Origin: Pseudomonas sp. PDM14
Lineage (GTDB): Bacteria > Pseudomonadota > Gammaproteobacteria > Pseudomonadales > Pseudomonadaceae
Reading direction: 5' to 3'
Assembly (NCBI RefSeq): GCF_014851905.1
Contig: NZ_JACVAQ010000001.1
Span: forward strand, 62,001 to 126,000
Length of the DNA stretch: 64,000 nt
This document shows, piece after piece, positions 20,001 to 27,792 of this stretch. The notes beneath the pieces are model-generated. The model was not told the origin of the DNA, did no database searches, and worked only from the letters and a program-made list of their open reading frames with translations. Every line of letters starts with the position of its first letter. Position 1 is the stretch's first letter. The position numbers and the translations under genes are program-made.

Positions 20001-21079
20001 GGCTTCGCCGTGAAGGTAACGACCTTCTCATCAACAGCCTTTCGCTACTGAATCACAGGCTCATGCAGTTCTGCTTGGAACAAGCGGAGAAACGCTGCTT
20101 CCCATCCGAAGTAGAACGCGAGCAGTTCACCGCCAACGTAGCCGCCGCTGCTGAAGACATCGAAAACTTCTTCAGCGGGGCATTCCGAAACAAGATTCTC
20201 AGCAGCGCGCGTGAAGGCAACCGGGATGCCATTGAGCTCAATGAGCTGCTCAGGTCACCCGAGAGCATCACCGCCCCTGAAAAGTACGTTCGCAAGCTCC
20301 TGGCCTCTCCTCTTGTAAAAGCCTCCAACTACTACCAAGAAGTCATTAGTGCCTTTTACCTTCCGAGGCAGGTAACAGATCGAGTCACCGTCTGCACGAC
20401 ATCGGAAAGCTTCTACCACCTCACCGACCTGCTTCATGGGCAAGCTGTCTATCAGCCCGGTAAATGGCTGGTTCCTGACTACGTGCGCACCGACGGAAAA
20501 GACACTGACTCAGGGCCTGGCATCGTTAATCTAGCGTGCAACATGGCCAGCGATGGGGTTGATGTACACCTACCTAACCCGGCCCTCATCCCGCTCCTGA
20601 AGGGGAACATGGGGGAATTCATCTTCTCAAAGGTGCTCTCTGCATTGGGGATCAAACCACTGAACCTGGATCAGTTGATCGATCTTCTAGGGCCCGCGGT
20701 GTACGAGTACTACGACACCTATATCCATGTTGATGACACCATCATCTGCATCGACGTGAAACGATGGTCGGGCACCCTGGACAACCACGAGCAATCCCTC
20801 AAAACCCTTCACAGAGCGGAGAAAAAAAGGCAGGACATGTATGAGCTGTGTGGAGCACTGAACCTGACCCCACGGTTCCTCTATGTCAACACGCAACCCA
20901 ACCACAACGATCTAAATGCCGAGCGCGAGTTCAATTTCGGGGAGTCAATCCACTTCCTAAACGCTTTCAAGACGATCACTAGCTACGTCCCTACCAAGGA
21001 CAAGAACCGCATCTTTAAAGTCGATGACCGCTTGATGATCAACCCTACTCTGGAACAGCTGCTAAGGAGCGCGGAATGA
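17075..21079 (+). CDS. SF2 helicase fused to a C-terminal PD-(D/E)XK nuclease
   Basis: In this 1334-residue protein, residues about 68-80 contain a Walker A (NDGTGFGKSYNVF), and residues about 363-370 a Walker B variant DEEH. Motif V-like SAYGSAGTGLNL lies near 845 and a motif VI QAVGRVERRDS near 945. The C-terminal ~160 residues have a PD-(D/E)XK-like core: GEFIFSKVL near 1178, then YDTYI and IDVKRWSG near 1225. It should be an ATP-dependent DNA (or RNA) translocase with a nuclease. The start follows AGGA with reasonable spacing. Its stop overlaps the start of the 692-residue gene (ATGA), which implies a fixed stoichiometry. The WYL regulator precedes it. I do not recognise a named defence system with this architecture. 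Confidence 0.8.
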   Translation: MPKKPRDTKGDSRPPETSRLHKDDLFTDIPSPQKGAVSAALSDEINSHRARLAPFFNGHAKPNPSVSFANDGTGFGKSYNVFDQFIEHAAMRGERGGHRNLFFITPHKAQIDVSKATQEKAAARGVSILSFLAEQDLSDLNFVGWVSGVCNEDLYVGWTRALKAEYYRETIGELHSAISGLKLTESEQTRFLKSGVTDYLREADLERRIDAAKSRLLYALQDLAKAVIREKIGFEFQTIHERFQRAKDDRDRAKIQIIDHVLPFERAKVGPTIFVATTARFLKRAFIGYLDNKKEPNIKKLGFDEILGAKRSPTDANEDAAAPIGAACSLSHDEQIAYLKSDFFLPDEANYFQLNGITFNLVIDEEHDSYDRIFEDGKKKLISEKVKPPHVIAGLHRLMEMISTTYGADEEEPIAFNEAVELMNDLRRHYDEDCKASVSLDSILQMCSGNVGHITIDNRDVEQILALSRNIFSMTPRRFYNEDALKRIRMRSVCGKSEIRLSFNDGGRCEDPTLYDFLQVMLCALYACSKIPQNSPLIHLLALGEDASQNAPLSEFITKSRQHSSYVASIFDRAKDAEIFVDAFFTFFAPKIVFSLVKVDKIPFGNDAVKNRIFVDFHLDLILELPEVKLLRILYGTQNSAMCLSATTGFKDSYSGNFSRKMLSRYGEALGDNLGVRVIQRSVADVSAMEDLREARAKARTMQVRPFYNTSADDISGLRSDPAFQSAYKFWSNALLPQGYRESKYRMSAYRRQIEAMLMAAWDGKNTFILSLNNRFADLFRTLLAQGLEGRLKGFRRKHQDKIFELKPFEDKTRIRVILFSSQLAKEVDIDEYLKVDADTRICLISAYGSAGTGLNLFIERSEDNFHQDFDRLVLVNTPFYSAIREKDTGLNTVKNHILLLKHISSGENEAVRLSEFDSNLMQPKNRRILNHEHDLAVLKAIIQAVGRVERRDSYLHTEIFLPSDVIDDLVVRYSRLRREGNDLLINSLSLLNHRLMQFCLEQAEKRCFPSEVEREQFTANVAAAAEDIENFFSGAFRNKILSSAREGNRDAIELNELLRSPESITAPEKYVRKLLASPLVKASNYYQEVISAFYLPRQVTDRVTVCTTSESFYHLTDLLHGQAVYQPGKWLVPDYVRTDGKDTDSGPGIVNLACNMASDGVDVHLPNPALIPLLKGNMGEFIFSKVLSALGIKPLNLDQLIDLLGPAVYEYYDTYIHVDDTIICIDVKRWSGTLDNHEQSLKTLHRAEKKRQDMYELCGALNLTPRFLYVNTQPNHNDLNAEREFNFGESIHFLNAFKTITSYVPTKDKNRIFKVDDRLMINPTLEQLLRSAE

Positions 21080-23154
21080 CCCTTTTCAATGTCCTGGAAC
21101 CAGGAACAGCCGCCAAGGCCCGCACCAACATGCTGAAGCTACCCGGTGACCTGGAGACCATCATTGATCGCTTGTCGGCCCCCACCGAAGGGGTTGGGCA
21201 TATTCAAGCAGCCGTGGTTGAGGTAACCCGTAACTCCGACGAGAGGACGGAAAGGTACTACCAGCGCGTTGATGCGACCATCAAGGACTTCATCCGCCAG
21301 AAGCTTGGCCTTCCTGCTTCCACCAAAGTGCACTACAGCAAATTCAACGCGAGAAAGGGAGCTTTCGGTTTCCTATATCTGAGCGCCCTCCCCCCTGAGC
21401 CAGGCCAAGTCCGTGAGGTCATCGCTAAGCACTCGCTGAATCCTCTCTACGCGATTCAGGCCCTGCTGGACCTGAAACTCAAACTCTCGTTCCTCATGGA
21501 CGTGGACAAGCACTACGAAATTGCCCCGGTCGAGTTCAATGCTGACCTGTACATTGGGCTGATGCTGAGCCGCACATCCAAGGACGGCAAATTTGTCTTC
21601 GATGCACTGGCGTACGACCTGTTCTTCTCCAAAGAACAGGAACTCGCCATTAAGCTCAATCGAGTGGTCATGGAATGCTCCTCCACACAGGACGCCATCA
21701 GCCGATCGATCACAGACAGCGGCGAGCTCATGTTCGACTGGGCCGGCAAGCGATTCGAGCGCACCCGCCGGTTCAGCGCGACAACGAACAGTGATCGCAA
21801 CTACATGGCCTTCGCCACGAACAATGAAAATGCCAAGGCCTTCGATCGCTATGAAAACAGCATCAACTACCATCAAACCGACTGTATCAATCGAATTGAG
21901 CGCTTACTGAATCTCTCAGGGGTTGAATTTATCCCTGTCGTGTACGAAGCCACTCACCAGGTCAAAGCCTTCTTGGAAGGGCTTCCGACCATGTCCAACC
22001 CACTTTGGCTGCTCGACACTGTCACGAGCGATTCAAGTGATGAGGCCCGACTTGGCTTCATCAGCGAGCTCGTCGACAGGTTTGGAGCATCAAAAGTACT
22101 GACCGCCGACTCCCTTCCAGACCCCACACAACTGAATGTGGGCACAACGAACTATCTGGTCCTTAGTGAGAAGGTCAAAACCGTTGGGGGGAGCAAGAAC
22201 GGATCCAGCATCTTTGACACCTCCATCGACGAGCCCTTCAACTCCTTCTGGCAGGCTCTTGCTGCCAAGCAACGCAATCCCACAACAGAGTTCGACTACT
22301 ACACATCGGTGAAGCTACATCGCTTCGCCCAGTCTATCGGTAGCATCTGCCAGGGGTTCAACGTAGTCGCCACCAAGCTGCCATCTGAGGCGGCAGTCGA
22401 AAAGTCCCTGCAGGAGCTGGCCCTGAAAGAGGCAATCCACAAGGACAAAGCCGTAACCATCAACGAAGCAACGCTGCCCACAATGTCCCTAGAGCTGATG
22501 AGTTGCCGGAGGGACTGGAAGGAAAACGTTTATATCCAGGTTCTGGATGTATCCGTTGCCGGCGAGACAATCGCAATTGAGCAATCACGCCGATACGACG
22601 ATGCCTCCAAGGGGGAGTTCAACTACGAATTCAAGACGCTCAGTAGCACTCTCGGTAAAGGCGATGCGAAGCCCTTCGATGTCATTTGGGACGGGGCGTT
22701 CCTGATCCGAGACAAAGAAACAAACGCTTGGCTAAGCGCTTACAGAACCGATCGGATACCCTCGATCATCGGGAACACCCTGTTCGACAACCAGGAGCGT
22801 CAGGACAACGGCATGCCTCCGTCACGAGAGGTCGGCATCCAAATATCTGCCCTCCCGTACTACCTCACGCCAACCAGGCAGAAACAGCGCCATAGCATCT
22901 TCATCCAGGATAACGGTACTGAAGGGGCCTGGTTCTTTGTTGCGTCTAACAAAGCGGCCAACAACACCATCCCGAAACAGAGCCTCGTCTACAACGTAGT
23001 AATCACGAACGACTCCGGAGTGAAGGTTCCCGTCTTGAGCCACCCGCTGGGTGAGATGTTCTTCTCTACGTTCACCTTCGACATAGTGAAGCTTCGGGAG
23101 TCGGCCAAGACTTCGATCCTTCAAAAAATCGTGGAGCTCTGTCTGCACAACTGA
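21076..23154 (+). CDS. Unrecognised 692-residue partner of the helicase-nuclease
   Basis: I could not assign a family. The protein is mixed alpha/beta without transmembrane segments or an obvious ATPase motif. Visible landmarks are VHYSKFNARKGAFGFLYLS near residue 85, an Asp-rich VEFNADLYIGLMLSRTSKDG near residue 155, and a C-terminal beta-rich part (HSIFIQDNGTEGAWFFVAS, about residue 613). The start codon overlaps the helicase stop and has AGGAG six bases upstream, inside the helicase gene. A strong terminator follows directly, so the two genes end the operon. It is likely the second subunit of the helicase-nuclease effector, perhaps a recognition or guide-binding factor; this is inferred from coupling only. 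Confidence 0.65.
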   Translation: MTLFNVLEPGTAAKARTNMLKLPGDLETIIDRLSAPTEGVGHIQAAVVEVTRNSDERTERYYQRVDATIKDFIRQKLGLPASTKVHYSKFNARKGAFGFLYLSALPPEPGQVREVIAKHSLNPLYAIQALLDLKLKLSFLMDVDKHYEIAPVEFNADLYIGLMLSRTSKDGKFVFDALAYDLFFSKEQELAIKLNRVVMECSSTQDAISRSITDSGELMFDWAGKRFERTRRFSATTNSDRNYMAFATNNENAKAFDRYENSINYHQTDCINRIERLLNLSGVEFIPVVYEATHQVKAFLEGLPTMSNPLWLLDTVTSDSSDEARLGFISELVDRFGASKVLTADSLPDPTQLNVGTTNYLVLSEKVKTVGGSKNGSSIFDTSIDEPFNSFWQALAAKQRNPTTEFDYYTSVKLHRFAQSIGSICQGFNVVATKLPSEAAVEKSLQELALKEAIHKDKAVTINEATLPTMSLELMSCRRDWKENVYIQVLDVSVAGETIAIEQSRRYDDASKGEFNYEFKTLSSTLGKGDAKPFDVIWDGAFLIRDKETNAWLSAYRTDRIPSIIGNTLFDNQERQDNGMPPSREVGIQISALPYYLTPTRQKQRHSIFIQDNGTEGAWFFVASNKAANNTIPKQSLVYNVVITNDSGVKVPVLSHPLGEMFFSTFTFDIVKLRESAKTSILQKIVELCLHN

Positions 23155-23157
23155 ACT

Positions 23158-23186
23158 AGGTGGCCGGCGTTACGCCGGCCACCTTT
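23158..23186 (+). terminator. Rho-independent terminator of the helicase-nuclease operon
   Basis: A perfect 12-bp stem (AGGTGGCCGGCG / CGCCGGCCACCT) with a TTA loop is followed by a short T-run. It starts four bases after the stop of the 692-residue gene. It lies between convergent genes and can serve the minus-strand nuclease gene as well. Confidence 0.85.
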
Positions 23187-23224
23187 AACCCCGTACAACG
23201 GTGCCGAAGCTCCGTGTGATTCCG

Positions 23225-25357
23225 TTAAAGCACACCCTGCCAGATCTCGTTACCCTCAATAACCTGCATAAATGCCTGAGCGCTGAATCCATAGGGATAA
23301 AGAGAGCCAGGCTCTTCCTCTTGGTCAAAAGGCCCCAGGTAGTGCCGTTCATCACGCAACGCGACCTCCATCACCTCCCTTGAGACAACACGAAAGCCAT
23401 CAATAGCCTCACCATCAAGTTCAATCGATGTATCGACAACCCAAGCATGCAGGGCCTGGATGCTATCGAACTCGGCGATCCCCAAGCGGGAACGTAAATC
23501 AGGATCCATTTGCAATGCCCGCAGTACTGCCGGCTGCTTACGCTTCAACTGCCTAGCAGCCTTGCGCAAGGTATTGGTTCGGTGCAACCAGACCTCATGG
23601 CGTGATGAGCGGATAAATCCCGACTTCACCTCAAGCAAAAGCAGCACACCGTCTAGATGCGCCAACACATCAACCTCTCCGGCATCCAACTCGTCACTTT
23701 CTGGCGGTTGGAAGCCCACCAGGGCAGTGAATCCTCGGCGCCTGAGCGAATCAGCCAGCTCGTGCTCAACTCTTTCTGTTTCGCTACGCAGCTCCGCCCG
23801 ACGCCCCTCAACGCGCCGCAAATTATTCACCGCGGCCGTCAGGCTATTCTGCCGACCGGCAACCCAAGGAAACTGAAAGCTAAAACGACCAATCTTGTAG
23901 AAGGGGCGTTCGTACAAGCGGGGGGTTGGAATGTTGGGTGTTTGCTTGATCTGAGCAGATAGTGCCTGCAGGTCACTGGTCCAGAACTGCAAAATTGCTT
24001 TAGCGGCCTCAACGTCACCTGAAGGGTGCTTATCGCTGACCGTCCAGCCTCGGATCCTCTGAACTTTTGCAGGCTGCTCCGACCATGTCATGGGAAAACG
24101 ATTCTCCCCCTGTAACAGCCCATCAAAGGCAAGCCGCCCAAGCGCTGCCAGCGGCGAACTGAGCTCAGCCAGATACTGATGATAGGGCTGCAGGTATGCC
24201 TGCTCGAAAAACGCCATGGTGAGCTCACTTGCGAGCATGGCGTGCTTGAGCTGAACCTCCGCTCCATTGTTCAGCCTGACCTGCTCGCCGATACCGAAGA
24301 CCACTTGCAAGTAAAGTTGGCTACGCATGGCTTTGATGTAAGCGAGCTGATTGGCTTCGTGGTTTTCAGGACTGCCAATAATCTGTCCAGCACGACCCGA
24401 GGCGGCAAACAGATCAACCGCACGCCGCATCCAATAGCACCAGAGCAACTGACTCTTACGCTCTGTGCGCTGCCAGCGCAGGGTACCTTCATCAGTCTTG
24501 TTGAAGATGACCGATTGCCCAGGCTTGAGCTGATACAAGCACTCCTCGTCGAAGCAAAACCAATCAATGGACCCTTCGTAATCAATGCGTTCGCGCATCG
24601 CTGCAACCAGATCGGCGACAGTCTCCAGATTGGTTAGACATTCACGTCCCTCGCCAGGCTGAGGAAACAACATGGGGGACAGATGGCGCCTTAGCGAGCG
24701 ACCAAGCACCTCCTCGGAGAGCCGGAAATCAGACTCCCCGCTTGCTTCCAACCTGCGCAAAATGACCCGCTCATAAACGCTCCAATCGCGGCTTGCAATC
24801 TCAGTGTCAACCTCTGCCAAGCGCCTGTAGGCCAGCACACTGAGATAAGAGAGCAACTCGAGCAGGGAAAGCGATTTGAGTCTTCTCTCAGCCTGCACGA
24901 TCGCCTCGTCGAACGGCTCCAGTTGTTGCAAAAGGCGCCTACAAACTCCAAAAAACTCCATCCACTCAGCGCTAGAGAGTGTCTCTTGGAGATGACGCCA
25001 GAGCTGAGAGTCAACGCGAGTGAAGAGCTTTGCGTAGCGGATGGCCCAGCGCAATTGGTCTGCATGATGGGCAGCCAAATGATCCAGCAGCTCCGTGCTC
25101 ATCACATCGTCGAAATGCAGCACGCGTGCTATCGCTTGGCTGACCAACTCAGCTCCAGCGACGCTGTCTTGCGCCCACCAGAAATGAGCAGCGACAAGAC
25201 CGGCAGCACGATTGCGCGACGAGTACTTTCCCTGTGGCCGCTGATCCAGAAAATCGTGCAGACACTCATTGAGTGCATCTGCGGCACTGTAGTGCCGGCA
25301 GTACTGTGCGTACTGCCCCTGAAAATACTCCTGACAGCGCTTATCGGCTTCGAGCAC
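23225..25357 (-). CDS. Large protein with C-terminal PD-(D/E)XK (NERD-like) nuclease domain
   Basis: This is a 710-residue protein. The N-terminal ~500 residues are mostly helical with no family I recognise. Near residues 555-575 lies a nuclease core, GEVDVLAHLDGVLLLLEVKSG, which supplies the D...E-x-K pattern of PD-(D/E)XK/NERD enzymes. A basic patch (RTNTLRKAARQLKRKQ) follows. The start is GTG at 25357 with AAGGA about seven bases upstream. The gene converges on the helicase-nuclease operon, sharing its terminator region, and could be an accessory component or an independent defence gene. Some 220 bp of non-coding DNA separates it from the divergent zinc-ribbon gene. Confidence 0.7.
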   Translation of the reverse strand: MLEADKRCQEYFQGQYAQYCRHYSAADALNECLHDFLDQRPQGKYSSRNRAAGLVAAHFWWAQDSVAGAELVSQAIARVLHFDDVMSTELLDHLAAHHADQLRWAIRYAKLFTRVDSQLWRHLQETLSSAEWMEFFGVCRRLLQQLEPFDEAIVQAERRLKSLSLLELLSYLSVLAYRRLAEVDTEIASRDWSVYERVILRRLEASGESDFRLSEEVLGRSLRRHLSPMLFPQPGEGRECLTNLETVADLVAAMRERIDYEGSIDWFCFDEECLYQLKPGQSVIFNKTDEGTLRWQRTERKSQLLWCYWMRRAVDLFAASGRAGQIIGSPENHEANQLAYIKAMRSQLYLQVVFGIGEQVRLNNGAEVQLKHAMLASELTMAFFEQAYLQPYHQYLAELSSPLAALGRLAFDGLLQGENRFPMTWSEQPAKVQRIRGWTVSDKHPSGDVEAAKAILQFWTSDLQALSAQIKQTPNIPTPRLYERPFYKIGRFSFQFPWVAGRQNSLTAAVNNLRRVEGRRAELRSETERVEHELADSLRRRGFTALVGFQPPESDELDAGEVDVLAHLDGVLLLLEVKSGFIRSSRHEVWLHRTNTLRKAARQLKRKQPAVLRALQMDPDLRSRLGIAEFDSIQALHAWVVDTSIELDGEAIDGFRVVSREVMEVALRDERHYLGPFDQEEEPGSLYPYGFSAQAFMQVIEGNEIWQGVL

Positions 25358-25576
25358 CAGTGCTTCCTTACTGCTTCCGGGGCATGTTGGATTTTAACAC
25401 TGAGAAGCGAGTCGAACCTCAGGCGAGGCCGTTATGCCGCGCTCTTGCAGCTAGTAGGCCCCCAAGAGGAAAAGGTGATCAGTCGATTGAAGAAAATTTC
25501 AGACCTAGATCACTGAAGGGAAGAGGGACAGGTATCGCCCGCTTCAGCCCCTTTCCTTCGAACAGGAGTCTGAACA

Positions 25577-25909
25577 ATGTCAATCTATTGCCCAGCATGT
25601 CGCTCCGGGCACATCACAACCCGCAATATCGCTCGCAAACTTGGCGGATCCATTGGCGCTGTCGGCGGAGCCGCAACAGGCGCGGCTAGCGCAGTGAGCG
25701 GAGCGCAAAGCGGAGCAGCCATAGGTGCCGTAGCTGGACCATTTGGCGCTGCTCTGGGTGGCTTGGCTGGCGCGATTCTTGGCGGCCTGGCAGGCAGTGC
25801 CGTTGGCAGTCTCGCCGGAGCCCGCATGGGTGAAGAAATCGATGCCCGCGTACTCGACAACTTCGAGTGCCAAGCCTGCGGTCATGTGTTTTCGGCGGCC
25901 GATAGTTAG
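25577..25909 (+). CDS. Zinc-ribbon protein with a glycine-zipper membrane segment
   Basis: Of the 110 residues, an N-terminal CPAC and a C-terminal CQAC flank a long Gly/Ala-rich hydrophobic stretch (about residues 24-85) with repeated GxxxG spacing, a glycine-zipper. The two CxxC pairs probably bind one zinc. A good ribosome-binding site (AGGAG) precedes the ATG. Function is unknown; similar proteins occur on integrative elements. It is the first gene of the plus-strand block that continues with DUF932, lipoprotein and recombination genes. Confidence 0.7.
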   Translation: MSIYCPACRSGHITTRNIARKLGGSIGAVGGAATGAASAVSGAQSGAAIGAVAGPFGAALGGLAGAILGGLAGSAVGSLAGARMGEEIDARVLDNFECQACGHVFSAADS

Positions 25910-26016
25910 AGCTCTTTGCCCCTCACGCCTCATCTCACTCACGTTTTCCAGGCGCTATTACTCGGTACTAAAACCGGGACTCGATGCGCCCGCCAGAAAC
26001 CTGGCAAGGAGTTTCT

Positions 26017-26985
26017 ATGGCTCATCTCATCGAAACCATGGCTTATGCCGGAGCCACTCCGTGGCACGGCCTCGGCAATCAACTTACCCAGCAACAGCCC
26101 ATTGAAGTTTGGCAACGCGAAGCCGGTATGGACTGGCAGATCCTTGAAAGCCCCGTGCACTTTAAATCGGATGCCATCGGCCATCTGGGCACCATCCATT
26201 CGTTCCCCGAGCAGAAGGTACTGTTCCGTTCGGATACCAAGGTGCCGCTGTCCGTGGTCTCCAGCCGCTATCACACCGTCCAACCGCGCGAGGTGCTGGA
26301 GTTTTATCGTGACCTCACCGAGGTCTCCGGCTACGAGTTGGAAACTGCTGGTGTACTCAAGGGCGGGCGCAAATTCTGGGCATTGGCCCGTACCGGCCAA
26401 GGTGCGGCGCTCAAGGGTAACGACCAGGTCAACGGCTACCTACTACTGGCCACCTCCTGCGACGGAACCCTGGCTACCACCGCAACGCCGACCACAGTGC
26501 GCGTGGTCTGCAATAACACACTGACCATCGCCTTGGACGGCACCAGCCGAGCGATCAAGGTGCCGCACAACACCCGCTTCGATCCAACGGCAGTGAAGAA
26601 GCAACTCGGTATTGCCGTCTCGCAATGGGATGACTTCATGTACCGCATGCGCGCGCTCTCTGAGCGCAAGGTGCAGTGGCATGAAGCGTTGGGCTTCTTT
26701 ATGAACGTGATGTGTGAGACCAGCCCTACCGGACAACTTCCCGAGCAGTTGCCCAACGAGCGCGCCCTGCGCAAGGTCCAAGAACTGTATGACGGACGTG
26801 GCCGAGGCAGTCAGCTGGACTCTGCAAGAGGTACCGCCTGGGGACTGCTCAACGCTGTGACCGAGTACGTCGACCACGAGCGCCGTGCCCGCAGCAACGA
26901 GTACCGCATGGACTCGGCCTGGTTCGGTCAGGGTGCGCAAATCAAGCAACGCGCGTTGGATTCTGCGCTGAGGTTGGCAGCCTAA
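26017..26985 (+). CDS. DUF932 family phage/plasmid-like protein
   Basis: This 322-residue protein has the hallmarks of the DUF932 (TIGR03299) family found on plasmids, phages and ICEs: an N-terminal MAYAGATPWHGLG, then FPEQKVLFRSDT, TPTTVRVVCNNTLTIAL and the C-terminal KVQELYDGRGRGSQL. Function is unknown. AAGGAG lies six bases before the ATG at 26017, so the longer in-frame start at 25984 is not used here. It is followed by a hairpin and a TTG-started lipoprotein gene. Confidence 0.88.
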   Translation: MAHLIETMAYAGATPWHGLGNQLTQQQPIEVWQREAGMDWQILESPVHFKSDAIGHLGTIHSFPEQKVLFRSDTKVPLSVVSSRYHTVQPREVLEFYRDLTEVSGYELETAGVLKGGRKFWALARTGQGAALKGNDQVNGYLLLATSCDGTLATTATPTTVRVVCNNTLTIALDGTSRAIKVPHNTRFDPTAVKKQLGIAVSQWDDFMYRMRALSERKVQWHEALGFFMNVMCETSPTGQLPEQLPNERALRKVQELYDGRGRGSQLDSARGTAWGLLNAVTEYVDHERRARSNEYRMDSAWFGQGAQIKQRALDSALRLAA

Positions 26986-27002
26986 CTACTGCCCTGAAGC
27001 CT

Positions 27003-27024
27003 ACCCAGCCCAAGCGGGCTGGGT
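27003..27024 (+). terminator. Hairpin downstream of the DUF932 gene
   Basis: A 9-bp perfect stem (ACCCAGCCC / GGGCTGGGT) has an AAGC loop. The T-run expected of a strong intrinsic terminator is missing, so it may be a weak terminator or an mRNA-stabilising hairpin. Confidence 0.45.
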
Positions 27025-27089
27025 GGCTATTCGACCTCGGACCGGAGTTCGTCAATAATCGCACAGCACCATCTAGAAGGATCTTCACG

Positions 27090-27710
27090 TTGAAACAGAT
27101 AGCTATCGTTGCGTTACTCGCACTCGCCATCAGCGGATGCGACAAACCCAAAGAAGAAACCGCACAGACAAATCAACCTCCGGCAATGTGCACCAAGGAT
27201 ACGGATTGCAAAGGTGACCGCATCTGCGAAAGCGGACAGTGCATGTCCCCTACATCACAGCCAGCCGCAGCTACAAAACCTGAGTTACTTGCACCAGCAG
27301 CCCCCAGCATTGCCTATGAGGCGCTACTGATTTCGGACGACGCAGCGGGCCCCTTCAGCATCGCCTACATGGATCTCGGCACTGCACTCAACTACCAATC
27401 CAGAGCTGGGGTGGTCAACCTCATGGAGTCGGTTGTGCAGGACCCCGAAGCCACCGGCTATGTCAAGATCGAAAAGGCCTATGCATTTGGTCCAGACAAA
27501 TTCGTCCTGGTTGTCTCAACCGGAGAAAGCGGCAACTCCTGCCCGGCAACGACATACGTCTTTAGCTACGACACCAAGAGTGAAATTGTCGATGGCAAGG
27601 CCAGCATTGATGGCTGCTCGGAAACCGTCGAAGCCTTTGCTGAAGGCAACAAGCTAAGCATCAAGAAAGAAGGGGCAACCACCGTCGTTTACAACGGCAA
27701 AGTTATCTAA
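27090..27710 (+). CDS. Predicted lipoprotein, TTG start
   Basis: Of the 206 residues, the first ~21 form a lipoprotein signal (MKQIAIVALLALAISGC) with the lipobox cysteine at residue 17. The mature part starts with a polar linker, then a Cys-rich stretch (MCTKDTDCKGDRICESGQC) that looks like a disulfide-bonded knot, and a C-terminal beta-rich domain with CPATTYVF and DGCSETVEAF. The start is TTG with AAGGA eight bases upstream. It would be sorted to the envelope. Function is unknown. It lies between the DUF932 gene and yqaJ-like gene and ends just before a strong terminator. Confidence 0.7.
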   Translation: MKQIAIVALLALAISGCDKPKEETAQTNQPPAMCTKDTDCKGDRICESGQCMSPTSQPAAATKPELLAPAAPSIAYEALLISDDAAGPFSIAYMDLGTALNYQSRAGVVNLMESVVQDPEATGYVKIEKAYAFGPDKFVLVVSTGESGNSCPATTYVFSYDTKSEIVDGKASIDGCSETVEAFAEGNKLSIKKEGATTVVYNGKVI

Positions 27711-27740
27711 AAGCACCCGCCTCTTACCCCCTAAAACCAC

Positions 27741-27773
27741 GCCCGGTCAGCTTCGCGCTGACCGGGCTTTTTT
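27741..27773 (+). terminator. Strong intrinsic terminator, immediately before the next ribosome-binding site
   Basis: An 11-bp stem (GCCCGGTCAGC / GCTGACCGGGC) with a TTCGC loop is followed by six Ts. The next gene's ribosome-binding site begins about ten bases later, leaving no room for a separate promoter. Confidence 0.85.
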
Positions 27774-27792
27774 ATGTCTGTGAGGTATGCAC

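Noticed and set aside
21076..23154. Argonaute/PIWI identity for the 692-residue protein
   Set aside because: No convincing catalytic tetrad or MID pocket residues can be read from the sequence.
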